From positions 14,012,001 to 14,076,000 of the forward strand of contig NC_068569.1 in NCBI RefSeq assembly GCF_025698545.1: 64,000 nucleotides of DNA. The letters are read 5' to 3'. Both the position numbers and the translations under genes were made by a program. How positions within the stretch are numbered: position 1 is the first letter of the stretch; every line of letters starts with the position of its first letter. Shown here piece by piece: positions 10,483 to 23,599 of the stretch. The notes below the pieces were generated by a model. The model searched no databases, was not told the DNA's origin, and saw only the letters and a program-made list of their open reading frames with translations. The stretch is from Gossypium raimondii. Its lineage: Eukaryota > Streptophyta > Magnoliopsida > Malvales > Malvaceae.

Positions 10483-11398
10483 ATGAGCTTCTGTTGTCTT
10501 GTAATTTTGAGCTTGATCTTTGCTCTGCCATCTATCTCTTTTGCAACTATGGTTGGAAAAAACCAGCCATGGAAAGTTGACACAATCTTGGAGCACCAGA
10601 TGGAAGCTACTTCAATTGAGAGCACTGAAAGTGGAGTAACAACAGGGCTTAGACCATGGAAGGGTCAAAGCAACTGGCGTCACCAGCATCACCTGAAGAA
10701 TGTATGTAAGTTCACTGAATCAACATACATAAGCCACCCAATAGATGCAATGAAATGATTTGCAAGAGCTTTCAACAGGTGCATGGGATTCTAAACATCT
10801 TTGGATGGGGGTTACTGTTGCCCATAGGAGCAATAGTGGCAAGAAATTTCAGCAAGTTCCCTTTGAAATGCGATGATTGGTACCAACTTCACACGCTGTG
10901 CCAAACTTCTGGATACATAGTGGGTGCGGTTGGATGGGGCACTGGCATATGGCTGGGGAATTCTTCCAGGCAATACACTTTGAAGGCACATCGGATTCTA
11001 GGGATCATTGTGTTTACATTGGCAACTCTACAAGTAAGCGCAGAGTGTCTTTCTTTCCATTAAATAGCTTTAGATTTCTGTGTGGTAATTTTCTTTGTGT
11101 GGTTCAGATGTTAGCCATGTGGTTACAAGCAAAGAAAGAAGATGAATGTGGCAAGTGGTGGGAGATATGCTATAATGTATTAGGGTATGTGGTGATTGTT
11201 CTTAGCATAGCTAACATATTCGAAGGGATCGGTAATATCCGAAGCCATGCTGCAGAGTATTGGAGGTGGGTTTATATGGCGATGCTTATAGTTTTAGCTC
11301 TGATAGCTGTGGCATTGGAAATATATAGATGGATCAAATCCAAGAACCAGCAGATGCCATTCGATGACAACGACATAGATGCTTCACAACAAATTTAA
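10483..11398 (+). CDS. cytochrome b561 domain-containing protein
   Basis: Three exons, 10483-10701, 10779-11033 and 11108-11398, all GT-AG and phase 0, give 254 residues. It resembles the short plant b561 proteins of the At2g30890/At4g18260 type: a signal peptide (residues 1-21), a short lumenal or apoplastic region, then a b561 core with about five membrane helices (from residue 74) and a polar C-tail. Family members pass electrons across membranes, usually from ascorbate, through two bis-His haems. Here H75 (VHG), H111 (QLHTLCQ) and H144 (KAHR) are present, but the usual YHH of the next helix reads CYN (residues 179-181), so one haem ligand seems to be missing. There is no DOMON domain. The open frame is intact, so this is probably an expressed, altered protein rather than a pseudogene. 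Confidence 0.88.
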
Positions 11399-12460
11399 AT
11401 CTCCTTTTTCCTGTTGTGTGTGTGTGTTTTCCTCTTCAATTCGGGGTCAGATTAAAAACTCACAGGATTCTAGAACAGGAAAAGAAAAAAAAAAGTGCAA
11501 AAACCTGAAACAGAAAATCTGAGGCAAAACTTTAGATGAGATCATCAAAACAGAGGGAATATCACATCATCTTGATTTATGCTTTCAATTAATAATGTTT
11601 TTGTTACATATATATATATGGGAGTGAGAGACAATCTTTTACTTAGTTTCAGCAGTGGCGAAAGGGATGCTTACTCACTAATGTCCAAAGAGCAAAGGTT
11701 CAAGTTTAATTAGTTACATCTTTCTCTTCCAACTACCAACACACTATTAAACTTTTTCAATAATTTATTTTCTATTACATATATAACGCCCAACTATTAT
11801 ATTCTAACATGTTGAAAAACCAAAGGTAATTAAACTAATATATCATCGGTTTCTTTTAAACCCTTTTCAAAATGTAACCTTCTTATTAAATGATATTAGA
11901 GGAGATTACGAGTTCAAATAACTATTAAATTAAAAATTATATAAATTTTGATTTCCGTTTCATCATCTATTAAAATTAATCATATACTTGAGATTCTTTA
12001 TTGATTCGTGAAAACTAGGTCAATTAGATTGCTAACAAAAAATTATTAAAATTTCAGGTATAATGATCTTTTGGCCCCTAATTTTATAAAATAACTATAT
12101 TAACTCTTCATTTAATTTTGTGTTTTTTGAGTTTTTTCGTGAAATCACCCGAAATTGATCAAAACATATTAAAAATAAAAAAACTCAACGCACTGAAAAT
12201 ATATTTAGAATCACTAGTAATGTATTCGCTCTTTTTGCTGACCGAATATTTGAAAGAACTTGCAGAGCTTGGGATGTGCTTACTGTAAAATGAATTAATA
12301 CAACCTTATATTAAGTATAGAACTTGCAAAGACCTATAAGGTTTCGTTAAAGGTTGGGTTGATACTTGATAATCATTATGTCATAGCATTCGGTTGATAC
12401 TTCATGTTTGTGTTTTTACTTATTGGTCACCGTTGAGCACTTTCCCTGCTTGCGGGCCAG
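11399..12460. other. 3' flank of b561 gene and intergenic DNA
   Basis: The first part is the b561 3' UTR, with a short GT run near 11417-11428 and a TA run near 11608-11620. The rest is AT-rich without a supported gene; around 12060-12180 it resembles an arm fragment of the foldback repeats seen elsewhere in the window. Confidence 0.45.
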
Positions 12461-12960
12461 ATTGCTTGATCGTGTAGGTGGCAGCTTTGGAAGAAAGCCT
12501 GGTGAATACCTGTGTAGAGGAATGTAAGTTTAGTTTATCATGTTAGTGTTACTAACAAATGTAAAGCTGTTGGTTGAGTTGCATTAAGGCTTGCACATTC
12601 AAACTGGTTTGGTTTTCTGATCATTACTTGGTAGTAGTTTTGAGATTATGGTCCTTCGTTATGTTATTGCAGCGAAGTCTGGAGTTGAGCCTTCAGGTCT
12701 TGTGGAACTTGCAAAACATGTTAGTCTGAGTTGCCCCAACCTTTAATTTTTTGGATTGATGACAATTGGGATGCTTGATTATACGTCAGCACCGGAGAAC
12801 TTCCTTTCCATTTGTTTACAATACTAGCCGAACATTAGCAAATTGCAGATATGAGGTCTGCAACGCTCTCGCGACACCAGAAAAGCAATATGAAGTATCC
12901 ATTCAAATGTCCGGTGAGTGCGAGCAAGCGGGAAGGATCATTTTCATGTTACTATCTAGA
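12461..12960 (+). pseudogene. broken PLP homeostasis protein gene (YggS/PROSC family)
   Basis: Fragments of the pyridoxal-phosphate-binding PLPBP/YggS family. Piece A (12461-12523) reads RLLDRVGGSFGRKP and, after a frame change, VNTCVEE, matching the family's 'LGRKPLKVLVQVNTSGEE' with part of that strand lost. Piece B (12673-12803) reads KSGVEPSGLVELAKHVSLSC, then after a stop GLMTIGMLDYTSAPENF, near the family's GLMTIGMPDYTSTPENF. Piece C (about 12830-12950) reads TLANCRYEVCNALATPEK and QMSGECEQA. A and B are separated by an intron-like gap with GTAAGT and TTGCAG ends, so the copy arose by DNA duplication, not reverse transcription. The N-terminal half with the PLP lysine and the C-terminus are absent. 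It cannot encode an enzyme. Confidence 0.75.
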
Positions 12961-14836
12961 AAATGGATTAATAAGAAGTTAATTTTGGCTTTGTCTTCCT
13001 AAAACATTATAAAAATGCTTGTGCACAAAGCATGGGTCCTCCTGCTGTGTCGTATTTTCAGCAGCCAAAACGCATATTCCTTATAATATGTAGGAGAAAT
13101 TATTATTTAAAAATTTGTAATAATTTTAAAATATATTTATTATTTGAATCCAATTGTTTGTAAGAAGTTGCTAATTTATTGTTATTTTATTTTTTGAATC
13201 CAATTGTATGTGACTAAATTGATCTTTCTTTCTCATGTAAATATATGTAAATCTAATAAAAATAAATAAATTCATACAAACAAATATTACTTAACGAAAT
13301 TTCCTATTGTAGAATTAATATTAAAATAAAAATTCTCAGGCAATATATTCACAAATAACAATAATAAGTAGTATTTATATATTGCTACCAAATCTGATGC
13401 ACAATATGAATATAATTTTTCTTTTCAATCTAGTCATTTCTCTACTTGTTAACATGTTTTTTGTCTGCCTTTTGCCTCCTCCTTCTTCTTTTTCTCTTCT
13501 ATTTTCATTAAGCTCTCTATTTTGTTTATTCATTTCTGTTTTGCCCTTATTCTGATCAATGGAAAATGGAATGGTTGGACTTGGTATTGCTGACGAAGAA
13601 GATTTTTAGAATATTGTTATCACATTTGTTTGGTGGGCAGTTATCTGCAATAATTTCACATCTCTCCAACACTTGATGAGATTGTTATCAAGTAATTTAC
13701 GAGCTTTTTCGATACTTTTTACTGATTTTTAGTTTCTAGCGTTAATGGTAATTTTTTTTTTTTACATTTTGATCCTTTTGAAACAAAAATTAATAAAACT
13801 ATGCAATTGAGAGTCTAATGGTTGGTTTGAGTGTGTAGGGAAATGATTCCGGCCAAACCTCGAGGAAAACACCAATAGATGTGAGTATCGTGACACTGAT
13901 GCCAAGATATCGTGATACTGACCCTCCATCACTTTAGGGGATTAAAATTTTGATGAAAAATCAACCTGGACCAATCTGCCAAAGATATCGCAACACTGAG
14001 CCTCATTATCTCAACTCCAAACTTATGGTTGAAGTATAGGAGCCCAGGGCCAATTTTTTTCTAGGTGATCAAAATTAAATTATAAATTCGTATGAAAGAT
14101 AAAATGCAATTTTATCACTATAATGACTAAATTATAATTTTATCATTTTAAGATGTCAAAGTACAATTTCATTATATACTAATTGACAACTTTACAAATT
14201 TTAAAAATTTTAAATGGTATTTTTCTCAAAAAAAAACTAAATATTTAATTTTAGTTATTTGCTTTACTTGCAATGCAAATTAATGGAAAATTTTAAATGA
14301 TGGGTTTGAGCATGGAGCAACAACATAAAAGGCATTTCACTTTTAAGTTTAACTATCTCCATGTTGAGCCGAATTTAGTTGATAAATGCTTATAAATAAT
14401 AATAAATGTTTGAGGAAGTGTTGCAGCAAAAATAATTGATTGTGGGGTCATAAATTGGACTATTTGTGCCAGTGGCAATGCAGTTTTGTTGGATCATAAA
14501 TTTGATTCAAAGGAGAGATTTGAGACATCACTCATGCATTGTAGCGTGAATTCAGACCCACAATTTTGAAATTGTCAAAACTTAACTGGAAGGACATTCA
14601 TTTCTGTACTATTTATACTACTGTACATTAAAAAGAATCGCCACCCAGAAATTTAGTGATCCATGAAATTTCACCCTCTTCTAGAAAATGGTAATATATA
14701 ATTTCAAACAATTCAATGCATTATTCTCATTAAATTGACTTGGATATATAACACATTAATCATTGGTGTTATCACACCATTTCACATTCTGATTATATAT
14801 TGAGAAATAAGATAATTCAAATTTTTGTAAGCTAAG
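12961..14836. other. intergenic DNA left of the retroelement block
   Basis: AT-rich and without a supported gene. At 13855-14015 there is a more complex stretch with repeated ATATCG(T/C)GA(T/C)ACTGA-like phrases (three to four degenerate copies), probably an old repeat remnant. The rest shows nothing recognisable. Confidence 0.45.
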
Positions 14837-15169
14837 TGTTGGTGTTTGGACATGTAAACTAAGGAGAATTGAAAACAAAAGAAAATCTCATATATTTCTC
14901 ATTAAGATAATAAACATATATGTGATACAAGGCAGCCACCTAATGTATAACTGCTCCTACTAATACTTGACTAAAACATAGCTTAAATTACACACAAAAT
15001 GAAGTTGACATATCAGCTATTACATCACATTGGAAATCATTCAAACCAGCAACTAATCCTACTAACTCAAAGTCAAATTACAAAACAACTAAAACAAACA
15101 AAATGTTGCTGCTGCACTGGTTCAGCTTCAATGCTGGTTTGTTGTTACATTGCAGGCCAAAGTTCAACA
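14837..15169 (-). repeat. 3' LTR of the copia fossil
   Basis: Begins (minus strand) TGTTGAACTTTGG directly after the purine tract AGGAGGAG and ends CCAAACACCAACA. Terminal TG/CA and the 5-base mirrored ends are typical for copia. No second copy is present in the window. Confidence 0.75.
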
Positions 15170-17185
15170 CTCCTCCTTGGATTGTATGCAACAAACACCA
15201 ATACTTCTTCTTAAAGTATCAAACCTTGTAGCACCGAGAGACTTAGTTAGAATATTAGCAAACTGATTTTCTAAGCTGCAATGAATCAGATTCACCTCCC
15301 TTGATTGTTCAACCTCTCTAACAAAATAAAATTTAATCTTAAAATGCTTGGTCTTGCCATGAAATACTGGATTTTTAGCTATGCCAACAGCTGAATGATT
15401 GTTAACTCTAATTTTAGTAGCATCAACTTGATCTTCATTCAAGTCACACAAGAGCTTCTTGAGCCAAATGACTTGATTAACAGCTGCAACAACTGCAATG
15501 TATTCTGCTTCAGCTGTTGATTGAGCAACAGTTTGTTGTTTCTTTGAACTCCAACAAAAGACCCTTAAGCCAAGAGTGAAGAAGTAGCCAGAAGTGCTCT
15601 TCATGTCATCAATGGATCCTGCCCAATAACTATCAGAATACCCTATCAACTTGAGCTCTTTTGCCTTCTCAAACTTCACTCCATAGTCCAAAGTCCCTTT
15701 CACATATCTAAGAACTCTTTTGGTTGCTTTAAAGTGAACAACATCGCAGCAATGCATGAATCTAAATAGAAGGCTAACAGCAAACATGATATCAAGCCTT
15801 GTAGCTGTCAAGTGGAGCAGACAACATACAAGGCTTCTATACTCCTTTTCATCAACTCTTTCATGGTTGCCATTGTTGGTTAATTTTTCACCTTGACCCA
15901 CTGATGTGCTAACAATTTCGTAGTTGGACATGCAAAATTTGTTTAGGATCTTCAAAGCAAAAGCCTGTTGACTTATGAAGATAGCTTGATCAGTCTGAAT
16001 TACTTCCATGCCAAGAAAATATGTCATTTCTCCCAAGTCAGTCATTTCAAAGACATCCTGCATCTGTATTTTAAAGTCATCAATCATCTCCCTCTTGCTT
16101 CCAGTTACTAACAAGTCATCCACATAAAGTGACACAATCAGCAGAGTTTCATTCTTTGATTTCTTCACATAAAGAGTAGGCTCACTAATACTCTTCTCGA
16201 ACCTGAGCCTAAACAGGTATGCATCAACCCTTTCATACCAGGCCCTTGGTTCCTGCTTTAGACCATATAGGGCCTTTTTCAGCTTGTAGATTTTGTCCTC
16301 TTCATCAGGAACCTTGAACCCATCTAGTTGTTCAATGAAGATTTCTTCCTTAAGGAGGCCATTTAAAGAGCTGACTTAACATCCATTTGGTGCACTCTCC
16401 ATTACTTTTGAGCAGCCAAGGAAAACAGAAGCCTTATAGTATATAACCTTGCAACAGGAGTAAAGGTTTCAATGAAATCGATCCCATACTGGTGGATGTA
16501 TCCCTTTACCACAAGCCTTGCCTTGTATTTGTTTAAAGACCCATCAGTATTGTATTTGACCCTAAACACCCACTTCACACCAATAACCCTCTTCTGGTCT
16601 GTCAACTAATTCTCAAGTGTCATTCTTGTGTATCATCTCTATTTCAACTTGCATGGCTCTTTTCCAAAATTCTTCTTTGCCAGCCTCATCAAAATTAGGA
16701 GGTTCAAGTATTGCAACATCACACATTTGATAGATATCAGTGATGGTTCTTGTGTCTTTCACAGGTTCATCATCAAAGTCATCACCAATTGGCTCTTCTT
16801 CTTCAGTTGGTTGCAAATTACTGTCCTGTTAGCCTTCCTCATTCAAGCTTGCATCTGTGCTATTTCAATTCCATACATTTCCCTCATCAAATTTCATATC
16901 CCTGCTCACCATTATCTTCTTTGTCGAGGGATCAAAGACCCTATAGCCTTTATTTGTACTGTTGTAGCTAACAAAGATCATTGGCATAGATCATTTTTCA
17001 AGTTTGGTTCTCTTCTCAGCTAGAATGAGTGTATAGCATACACAACCAAACACTTTTAGGTGTGAAACTGTTGGCTTAAGTCCGAACCAAGCTTCAAAAG
17101 GAGTTTTTTCTTTAACAGCATTTGTTAACAGCCTGTTAAGCAAGTACATTGAGGTATTCATAGCCTCTGCCCAAAATTTACTTAG
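14837..17185 (-). mobile_element. Ty1/copia retrotransposon fossil, 3' part
   Basis: Minus-strand remains of a copia element. In element order from right to left: the end of the integrase region (near 17180-16820), the reverse transcriptase (about 16820-15950), the RNase H (about 15750-15200), a purine-rich tract just before the LTR, and a 3' LTR at 14837-15169 (333 bases, TGTTG...CAACA ends). The 5' LTR, gag, protease and most of the integrase are absent, so it is truncated at the right, where a gypsy fragment begins. It is broken, with several breaks in the coding part, and not functional. With one LTR its age cannot be read from LTR divergence. Confidence 0.9.
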
Positions 17186-17887
17186 TTGAAGAAAATGCTA
17201 ACAGAAGTACCGGTCTTAACTCAACCAAAATCTGGTGTATCGTATGTTGTTTATAGTGATGCATCTCTGAATGGTTTAGGTTGTGTATTGATGCAGTCAA
17301 GAAAATTAGTGGCCTATGATTATCGACAATTAAAGCCGCATGAGAAGAATTATCCTACACATGATATAGAATTGGCTGCAATCGTACTCTCTTTGAAGAT
17401 TTAGAGACACTATTTATACGGTGAAAAATGTTACGTGTATACGGATCACAAAAGCTTAAAGTATTTGATGACTCAGAAAGAGTTGAATTTGAGGCAGAAA
17501 CAGTGATTAGAATTACTGAAAGATTATGATATGGTTATTGATTATCACCCAGGAAAAGGATAATGTGGTTGCAGATGCACTTAGCCGGAAGTCGTCTTTG
17601 TTTGCACTCCGAGCGATGAACGCTCATTTATCTTTTAATGAAGATGGATTTGTATTAGCAGAATTGAGAACGAAACCTGTGTTTCTCCAACGGGTTCGAA
17701 AATTACAAGACGAGGATCCAAAGTTGATGTTGAAACGACAGATGGTTCGGGACAATTTGAGTTCGGAGTATAGCATTGATGATAATGGTATGTTGCGTAA
17801 TAGAATTTGTGTTCCAAATAATTCAAATTTAAAAAATAATATTCTTTCTGAAGCTCACAGTAGCATGTATTCTATTCATCCAGGTAG

Positions 17888-20254
17888 TGTAACACCCCTT
17901 ACCCTTATCCAACACCGGAATAGGGTACGAGGCATTACCAGAACACATACACTTGTAAACGTATTTAACCGAGTTATAAAACTTCATCTAAATTAAATCT
18001 TTTATTCAAACATTTATATTTTCACAATTATATCCTCAAAATATTATGATCATAATAATTAGGGCCTACGATACCCGATACATACTCATGCAATTCAATG
18101 CTTCATTCTCATTTCATTCAAATCACAATTTCTCATATTCACAATTCAAATCATATCACTAACAATTTATAAAATTATATTACTATATTATTCACATGTA
18201 ACTTACCAACATGAGTTAATTCATAAACCATTCATAACATTACTTCATGCCAAATCACATGCTAAGTATACCATACGTACGTACTATGAAACTTTATTTT
18301 CCCACCTGAGCTCAAAACATGACCAATATTGCACAAAATATATGCATCATTTCTATTTCATCGTCTATCAATTATAATCGAGCGTATTACCAATTATACA
18401 CAAATCATTCATATATTTTCTAATTTTTCCTCCTCCTCCTCTCCATTCCACATCCTTAATGTGTATAACACATTTAAACAACATTATCCATACTACCACT
18501 ATTTTCTTGTATGTAAATTCAAGCTGTCTGTCTGAGTCTGAGTCACTAATTTATTTTTATTTCGAGCTAAAGAGCTCCAAATTAATATCCGTTAATTTTC
18601 CCTGAAACTAGACTCACATATGTTCTTACCATAAAATTTTCAGAATTTTTGGATCAGCCAAATGGTACAGTTTATTCTTTAAAGTTTCCCCTGTTTCACT
18701 GCTCGATAGTTCTGACCCCTCTTCACTAAAAATTAATTATCTCATTGTACAGAATTCGAATAATGTTCTCGTTTGTTTATTTTGAAAATATACTCATTTA
18801 ATATTCTAAAAATATAATTTTATCCCATAATTATTTTTTTACAATTTTTAATGATTTTCTAAAGTCAGAACAGGGGAACTCGAAATCATTCTGACCTTGT
18901 CTCACAAAATTAATTATATCTCATGATTTTCAATTCCATTGCTTACACCATTTCTTCTATGAGAAACTAGACTCAATAAGCTTTAATTTCATATTTTATT
19001 CATATTCTAATTAAATTCCCACAATTTTTGGTGATTTTTCAAATTTAGACCACTGCTGCTGTCCAAAACTGTTTCTTATAACTTATTTTACAATTTAATT
19101 CTAACTAAGTTTACTTACTTTCCTAACTCAATTCATACTTCTTTTCTATTCAAATTCCATCCAAACTCAAATTTAACTATTAAATTTTCAGAAAATTTTC
19201 CTAACTTTGAATTTTCCTCAATTTAGCCCCTACAACATAAAATTTATAGCTTGCTTTTCAATTTAATCCTTTTATCAATTCTAGCTTGAAATTCATTCAA
19301 TTAAGTCCCTAATTCATGTTTTTGTTCAACATAAACTATACTTGAGAACTCATAAACTTTCAATATGTTAACTTAGTTTCATCAAAACCTTATTCTAAAG
19401 CTTCTAAAATATCAAAATTAAAAGAAAAGGACTTGATTGACTTACCAAAATAAGCTCCAAGCTTCAATTCTCTAATTTCCCCTTGTTCTTTTCTTTCCCT
19501 TATTTTCGTTGTTTCTTCTCTGTAACTTTCTTCTTCCTTTCTTTTTTTTTTACTTTATATCTTATATATATATATATAGTTAATAATAATAAATAGCTAT
19601 TTAATAAACAATATAAATATTACATTTGTGCATTTACATATTATTACACATGTGTTTTATCATTATCATCCATTTGTCATATTTTAATTTATTTCATAAT
19701 ATAATAACAATAATATTAATAATAACAATAATAATAAAATAATAAAACGTCATTCAAAATCCAATTAAAATATTAATAAACTAATATTTATTTATTTATT
19801 TATTCTAAAATATCTCCAACATCATCATTATTTTCTAGATTTCTCTTTCTTCAAATTGACCATTTTGCCCTTTAGATCTTTTAAAATTGAGTCATCACTT
19901 TAATTTGGTAAAATTATAATTTAGTCCCTCATAATTATTCATCTATTCAATTTGGTCCCAATCCATCCATTTTCCTTAGTTTCTAGATTATTCCACCCTT
20001 AAAATATTTACCTATTGGTCCTTCAAATTTTTCATGTTTACACTTTAACCCCTCAACTTTTGAGTATTTACTCTTGAGTAACAAAACTTTTCTCACTTTT
20101 GCGATTTAATCCTTTCTTGAATTAATATGTCATAATATAATTCCCAATGTTGCCATAACTCAAAGTTACTCTTTTTAGCACTTTATTTCCTTATTTTACT
20201 ATATCAGAGATATTATCTTACTTTCCTTACTGTAGAAATTTTCGGGGTATTACA
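17888..20254. mobile_element. solo-LTR-like insertion inside the gypsy fossil
   Basis: A 2,367-base non-coding segment starting TGTAACACCCC and ending GGGGTATTACA, flanked on both sides by GGTAG (17883-17887 and 20255-20259), a perfect 5-base target duplication. TG/CA ends, the 5-base duplication and the absence of coding domains fit a solo LTR left after recombination, or a non-coding LTR element. A TATA-rich stretch followed by AG-rich DNA near 19430-19580 suggests LTR orientation on the minus strand. It is younger than the gypsy copy it entered. Confidence 0.8.
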
Positions 20255-22663
20255 GGTAGTATGAAGATGTATTGTGATTTGAAACAGATGTATTGGTGGT
20301 CGGATATGAAACAAGAAATTTGTGAGTTCGTAGCAAAGTGTTTGATTTGTCAGCAAGTAAAAGAAGAACATCAGGTACCAATGAGTTTGTTACAACCTGT
20401 CATGATTCCTGAGTGAAAATGGGAGCATGTCAGAATGGATTTTGTATCCGGATTACCTGTGACTTCGAAAAAGAAAGATTCGATCTGGGTGATTGTTAAT
20501 AGATTGACTAAGTCGGCACATTTTATCTCTTCGGAACAGACTTTTCACTTGAGAATTTAGCGGAATTATATATATCAGAGATTGTGAGGTTACATGGGGT
20601 CCCCACATCTATTATTTTAGATCGGGATCCAAGGTTTTTGTTGAGATTTTAGAATAAATTTCAAGAGGCTCTAGGTACAAAACTAAATTTCAGCACAGCG
20701 TTTCATCCTCAGACTGATGGGCAATCAGAGCGAGTGATTCAGATTTTGGAAAATATGTTGAGATGTTGTATACTAGAGTTTGAAGGTAGTTGGGAAAAGT
20801 ATTTACCGTTGGTTGAATTTGCATATGAAATCATATGTAGATTTGAAAATAAGATATATAGAATTCAATGTGGGTGATCGAGTGTTCTTAAAGGTTTCAC
20901 CGTGGAAGAAAGTATTGTGGTTTGGCAAAAAGGGGAAATTGGGTCCAAGATTTATTGGACCATATGAAATTATTGAAAGAATCGGCCCTGTAGCTTATAT
21001 ATTACCTCTGCCTCCGGAACTTGAGAAGATTCATAACGTGTTCCATGTATCGATGCTAAGATAATACAAATTAGATCCTTCACACGTAATTCCTCATACT
21101 AAAATTGAGTTGCAACCGGAAATGACGTACTCAGAAGAACTAGTGAAGATTTTGACTCGAGAAGTTAAGGAATTGCGAAACAAACGAGTACCGTTAGTAA
21201 ATGTATTATGGCACCATCATGGTTCAGAGGAGGCTACTTGGGAAACAGAGGAATTGATGAGATCACAATATCTGTATCTATTTCCAGGTAAAAAATTTTG
21301 AGGATGAAATTTCCTAAAGGGGGGAGAGTTGTAACAACCTAATTTTTAGTAGTGTCGGAAACAGTGGTTTGAGACCACTAAATCTTATGAGTGAGTTTAA
21401 AATTTTATTATTTATTATTTTCAAGTTGAGTGTGATTTTAGAAAAATTTCTGAATTAGTGATTAGTGTTTTAGAAAGACTTATTAGATAAAATAGTTTCG
21501 AAAATGCGGTATCGAGACCTCGATTTTATAAACCGAGCCGTAAATATTTTTTTATAAATATTTACGGAGTTTTATTACTTTAGTATTAAAGTCTCGTTAG
21601 AAAATTTTAATGTTTTGATAGTTAATTAAGTAAAAAGGACTAAATTGAAAATTATGCAAAACTTGCTAATTAAAGAAATATGGGTTAAATGGCTTAAGTG
21701 GTAAATAGGGGAGGACCAAAGAGTCAATTAAACATTAATTAGAAGGCTGAAACGGCATGTGCAGAGAAAAATCTTGAAATTTGATGATTTAGGGGCAAAA
21801 TGGTCATTTGGGAATTAAGATAAAAATTTAAAACAAACACTAAATTGAAAATATAGACATTTCTTCATCAATCTTCAACCAAAAACAGCCATAGGAGAGC
21901 TTCTAAAGCTAGTTTTTCATATTTTTACTTCAATTGGGTTTAATTCTTGCCTTTTTCTTGAAATTTTTATGTTTTTAAGACTTTTACAATTAGGTCCAAC
22001 TATCTATTTCAGTAGCTTTTGATTTCATGGGTAATTTTAAAGTTACCATTGATGAGTGCTGGAAGTTTGTGATAAATTAACATGGATTTAGAACTTTAAT
22101 TTTGTTATATGATGATTTTATCAAGTAATTTCAATAGAAATTGATTTTAGGACCAAATTGTGAAAAAGATTAAATATTAGGGTTTGGTATCAAATTTTGT
22201 TTATCAAATATTGTGTGATAGTTTAGAATATTTAGATAAATTGTCAATTGGGAAAATTTAGCTCATTTGATAGGCTAACTGGTGAGGGACTAATTTGTAA
22301 AAACTATAAAAGTTAGGGTAATTGTGTAATTTTGAAAATTGAAGGGTATAAATTGTGAAGTGGACTGAAACTGAAATATATGCTGATGAATGAATAATTT
22401 TACATTTTAGATCAAGAGCCCGTAGACAAATGCAAAAAAGAGAAAATAGTAGAATAGTCTCTGAATTACTACAAATTTCACCATTTAACCCAGGTAAGTT
22501 CGTATGGTTAAACCTTAATATTATATTTTAAATTAATGAATGGTAGTATGTATTTATTCATATCATTTGTGGAAAATAAAATTATTGTTAAAATAAAGAA
22601 ATTAAATTGAATGTTCAACTCCGGTCGAAAACGCGGGATTCAGTACTATCGTTATTGGGAAAT

Positions 22664-22771
22664 GATGAATTGATGAAAATGTAAAGGATGAATTGACGGA
22701 AAATGTAAAGGAGGAACTGACGGAAAATGTAAAGGATGAATTGGTGGTAATGTAAAAGATGAATTGACAGC
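22664..22771 (+). repeat. 23-24-base tandem repeat in the gypsy LTR
   Basis: Four full and one partial copies of a unit like GATGAATTGACGGAAAATGT plus AAAG, with a few substitutions. The array lies within the LTR and is non-coding. Confidence 0.8.
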
Positions 22772-23599
22772 AAATTATCTAAGTAAACCAAGGTTCAACA
22801 TTTGTTGTGAACTTTCGTGTTTACTTTTTATTTAGCTCTTAACTCATATGAGTTTCTTTTTAACCCTAATGGGTTTCCGTTCAGTTCCTATGAGCTCAGC
22901 TCAACCCTTACAGGTCATGTTTAGCACTTATGTGCTTCAGTGCAGCTTTCGGGCTTCTGAATACGATGTACTCACATCCATAAGTCGTACTCCGATTTGG
23001 TAGGGGATGGAAGTGACATATGAAATTAATATAAGAAGATTTAAAATTATTGATAGTATTGATGTGAATTCATAAATTAAAGTTGTGGTTGGCAGGAAAT
23101 ATAATTTGAATGATTTACTTACTTGATTTGGTTGTAATATGTTCAATGTTCGGTAAGATTTATGTTTAAAATCATCGAATTTACTAAGCTTCATCAAGCT
23201 TACTTGTTTTGTTTAATGTCTTTGTAGATTGTTGTGAGGTAGGGGAATTGAATCAACACATCAAGCTACACTATCCAATTTAATCCGGTAATTTTTGCAA
23301 TGTAAATTTAGTTTATATGGCATGTATAGGGTTGGTTTGGCAATGAAATAGTTGAATTGTGGTTCTAAACGATAAATGTTTGTAAGTATGTAATTAGTAG
23401 TAGATTTGATAAATCTATGAAATAGGTTAAACAAATAAGTATAATAGTTAAGTAAGTATTTGTGATGTTATGTCATGTTTAAGACATGTGCTTAGTTTGT
23501 GTTGAGTGCTTAGTTGGGATATATTGATGTATTGAAATGTTGTGTATTGATTGATGTCAAAATGGGTGAGAAGAGTGGCCTTAAAATGGTCTATTTTCG

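Noticed and set aside
18329-18535. Open frame inside the solo-LTR-like insertion
   Set aside because: Low-complexity Ser/Phe/His composition in non-coding LTR-type DNA, with no domain.
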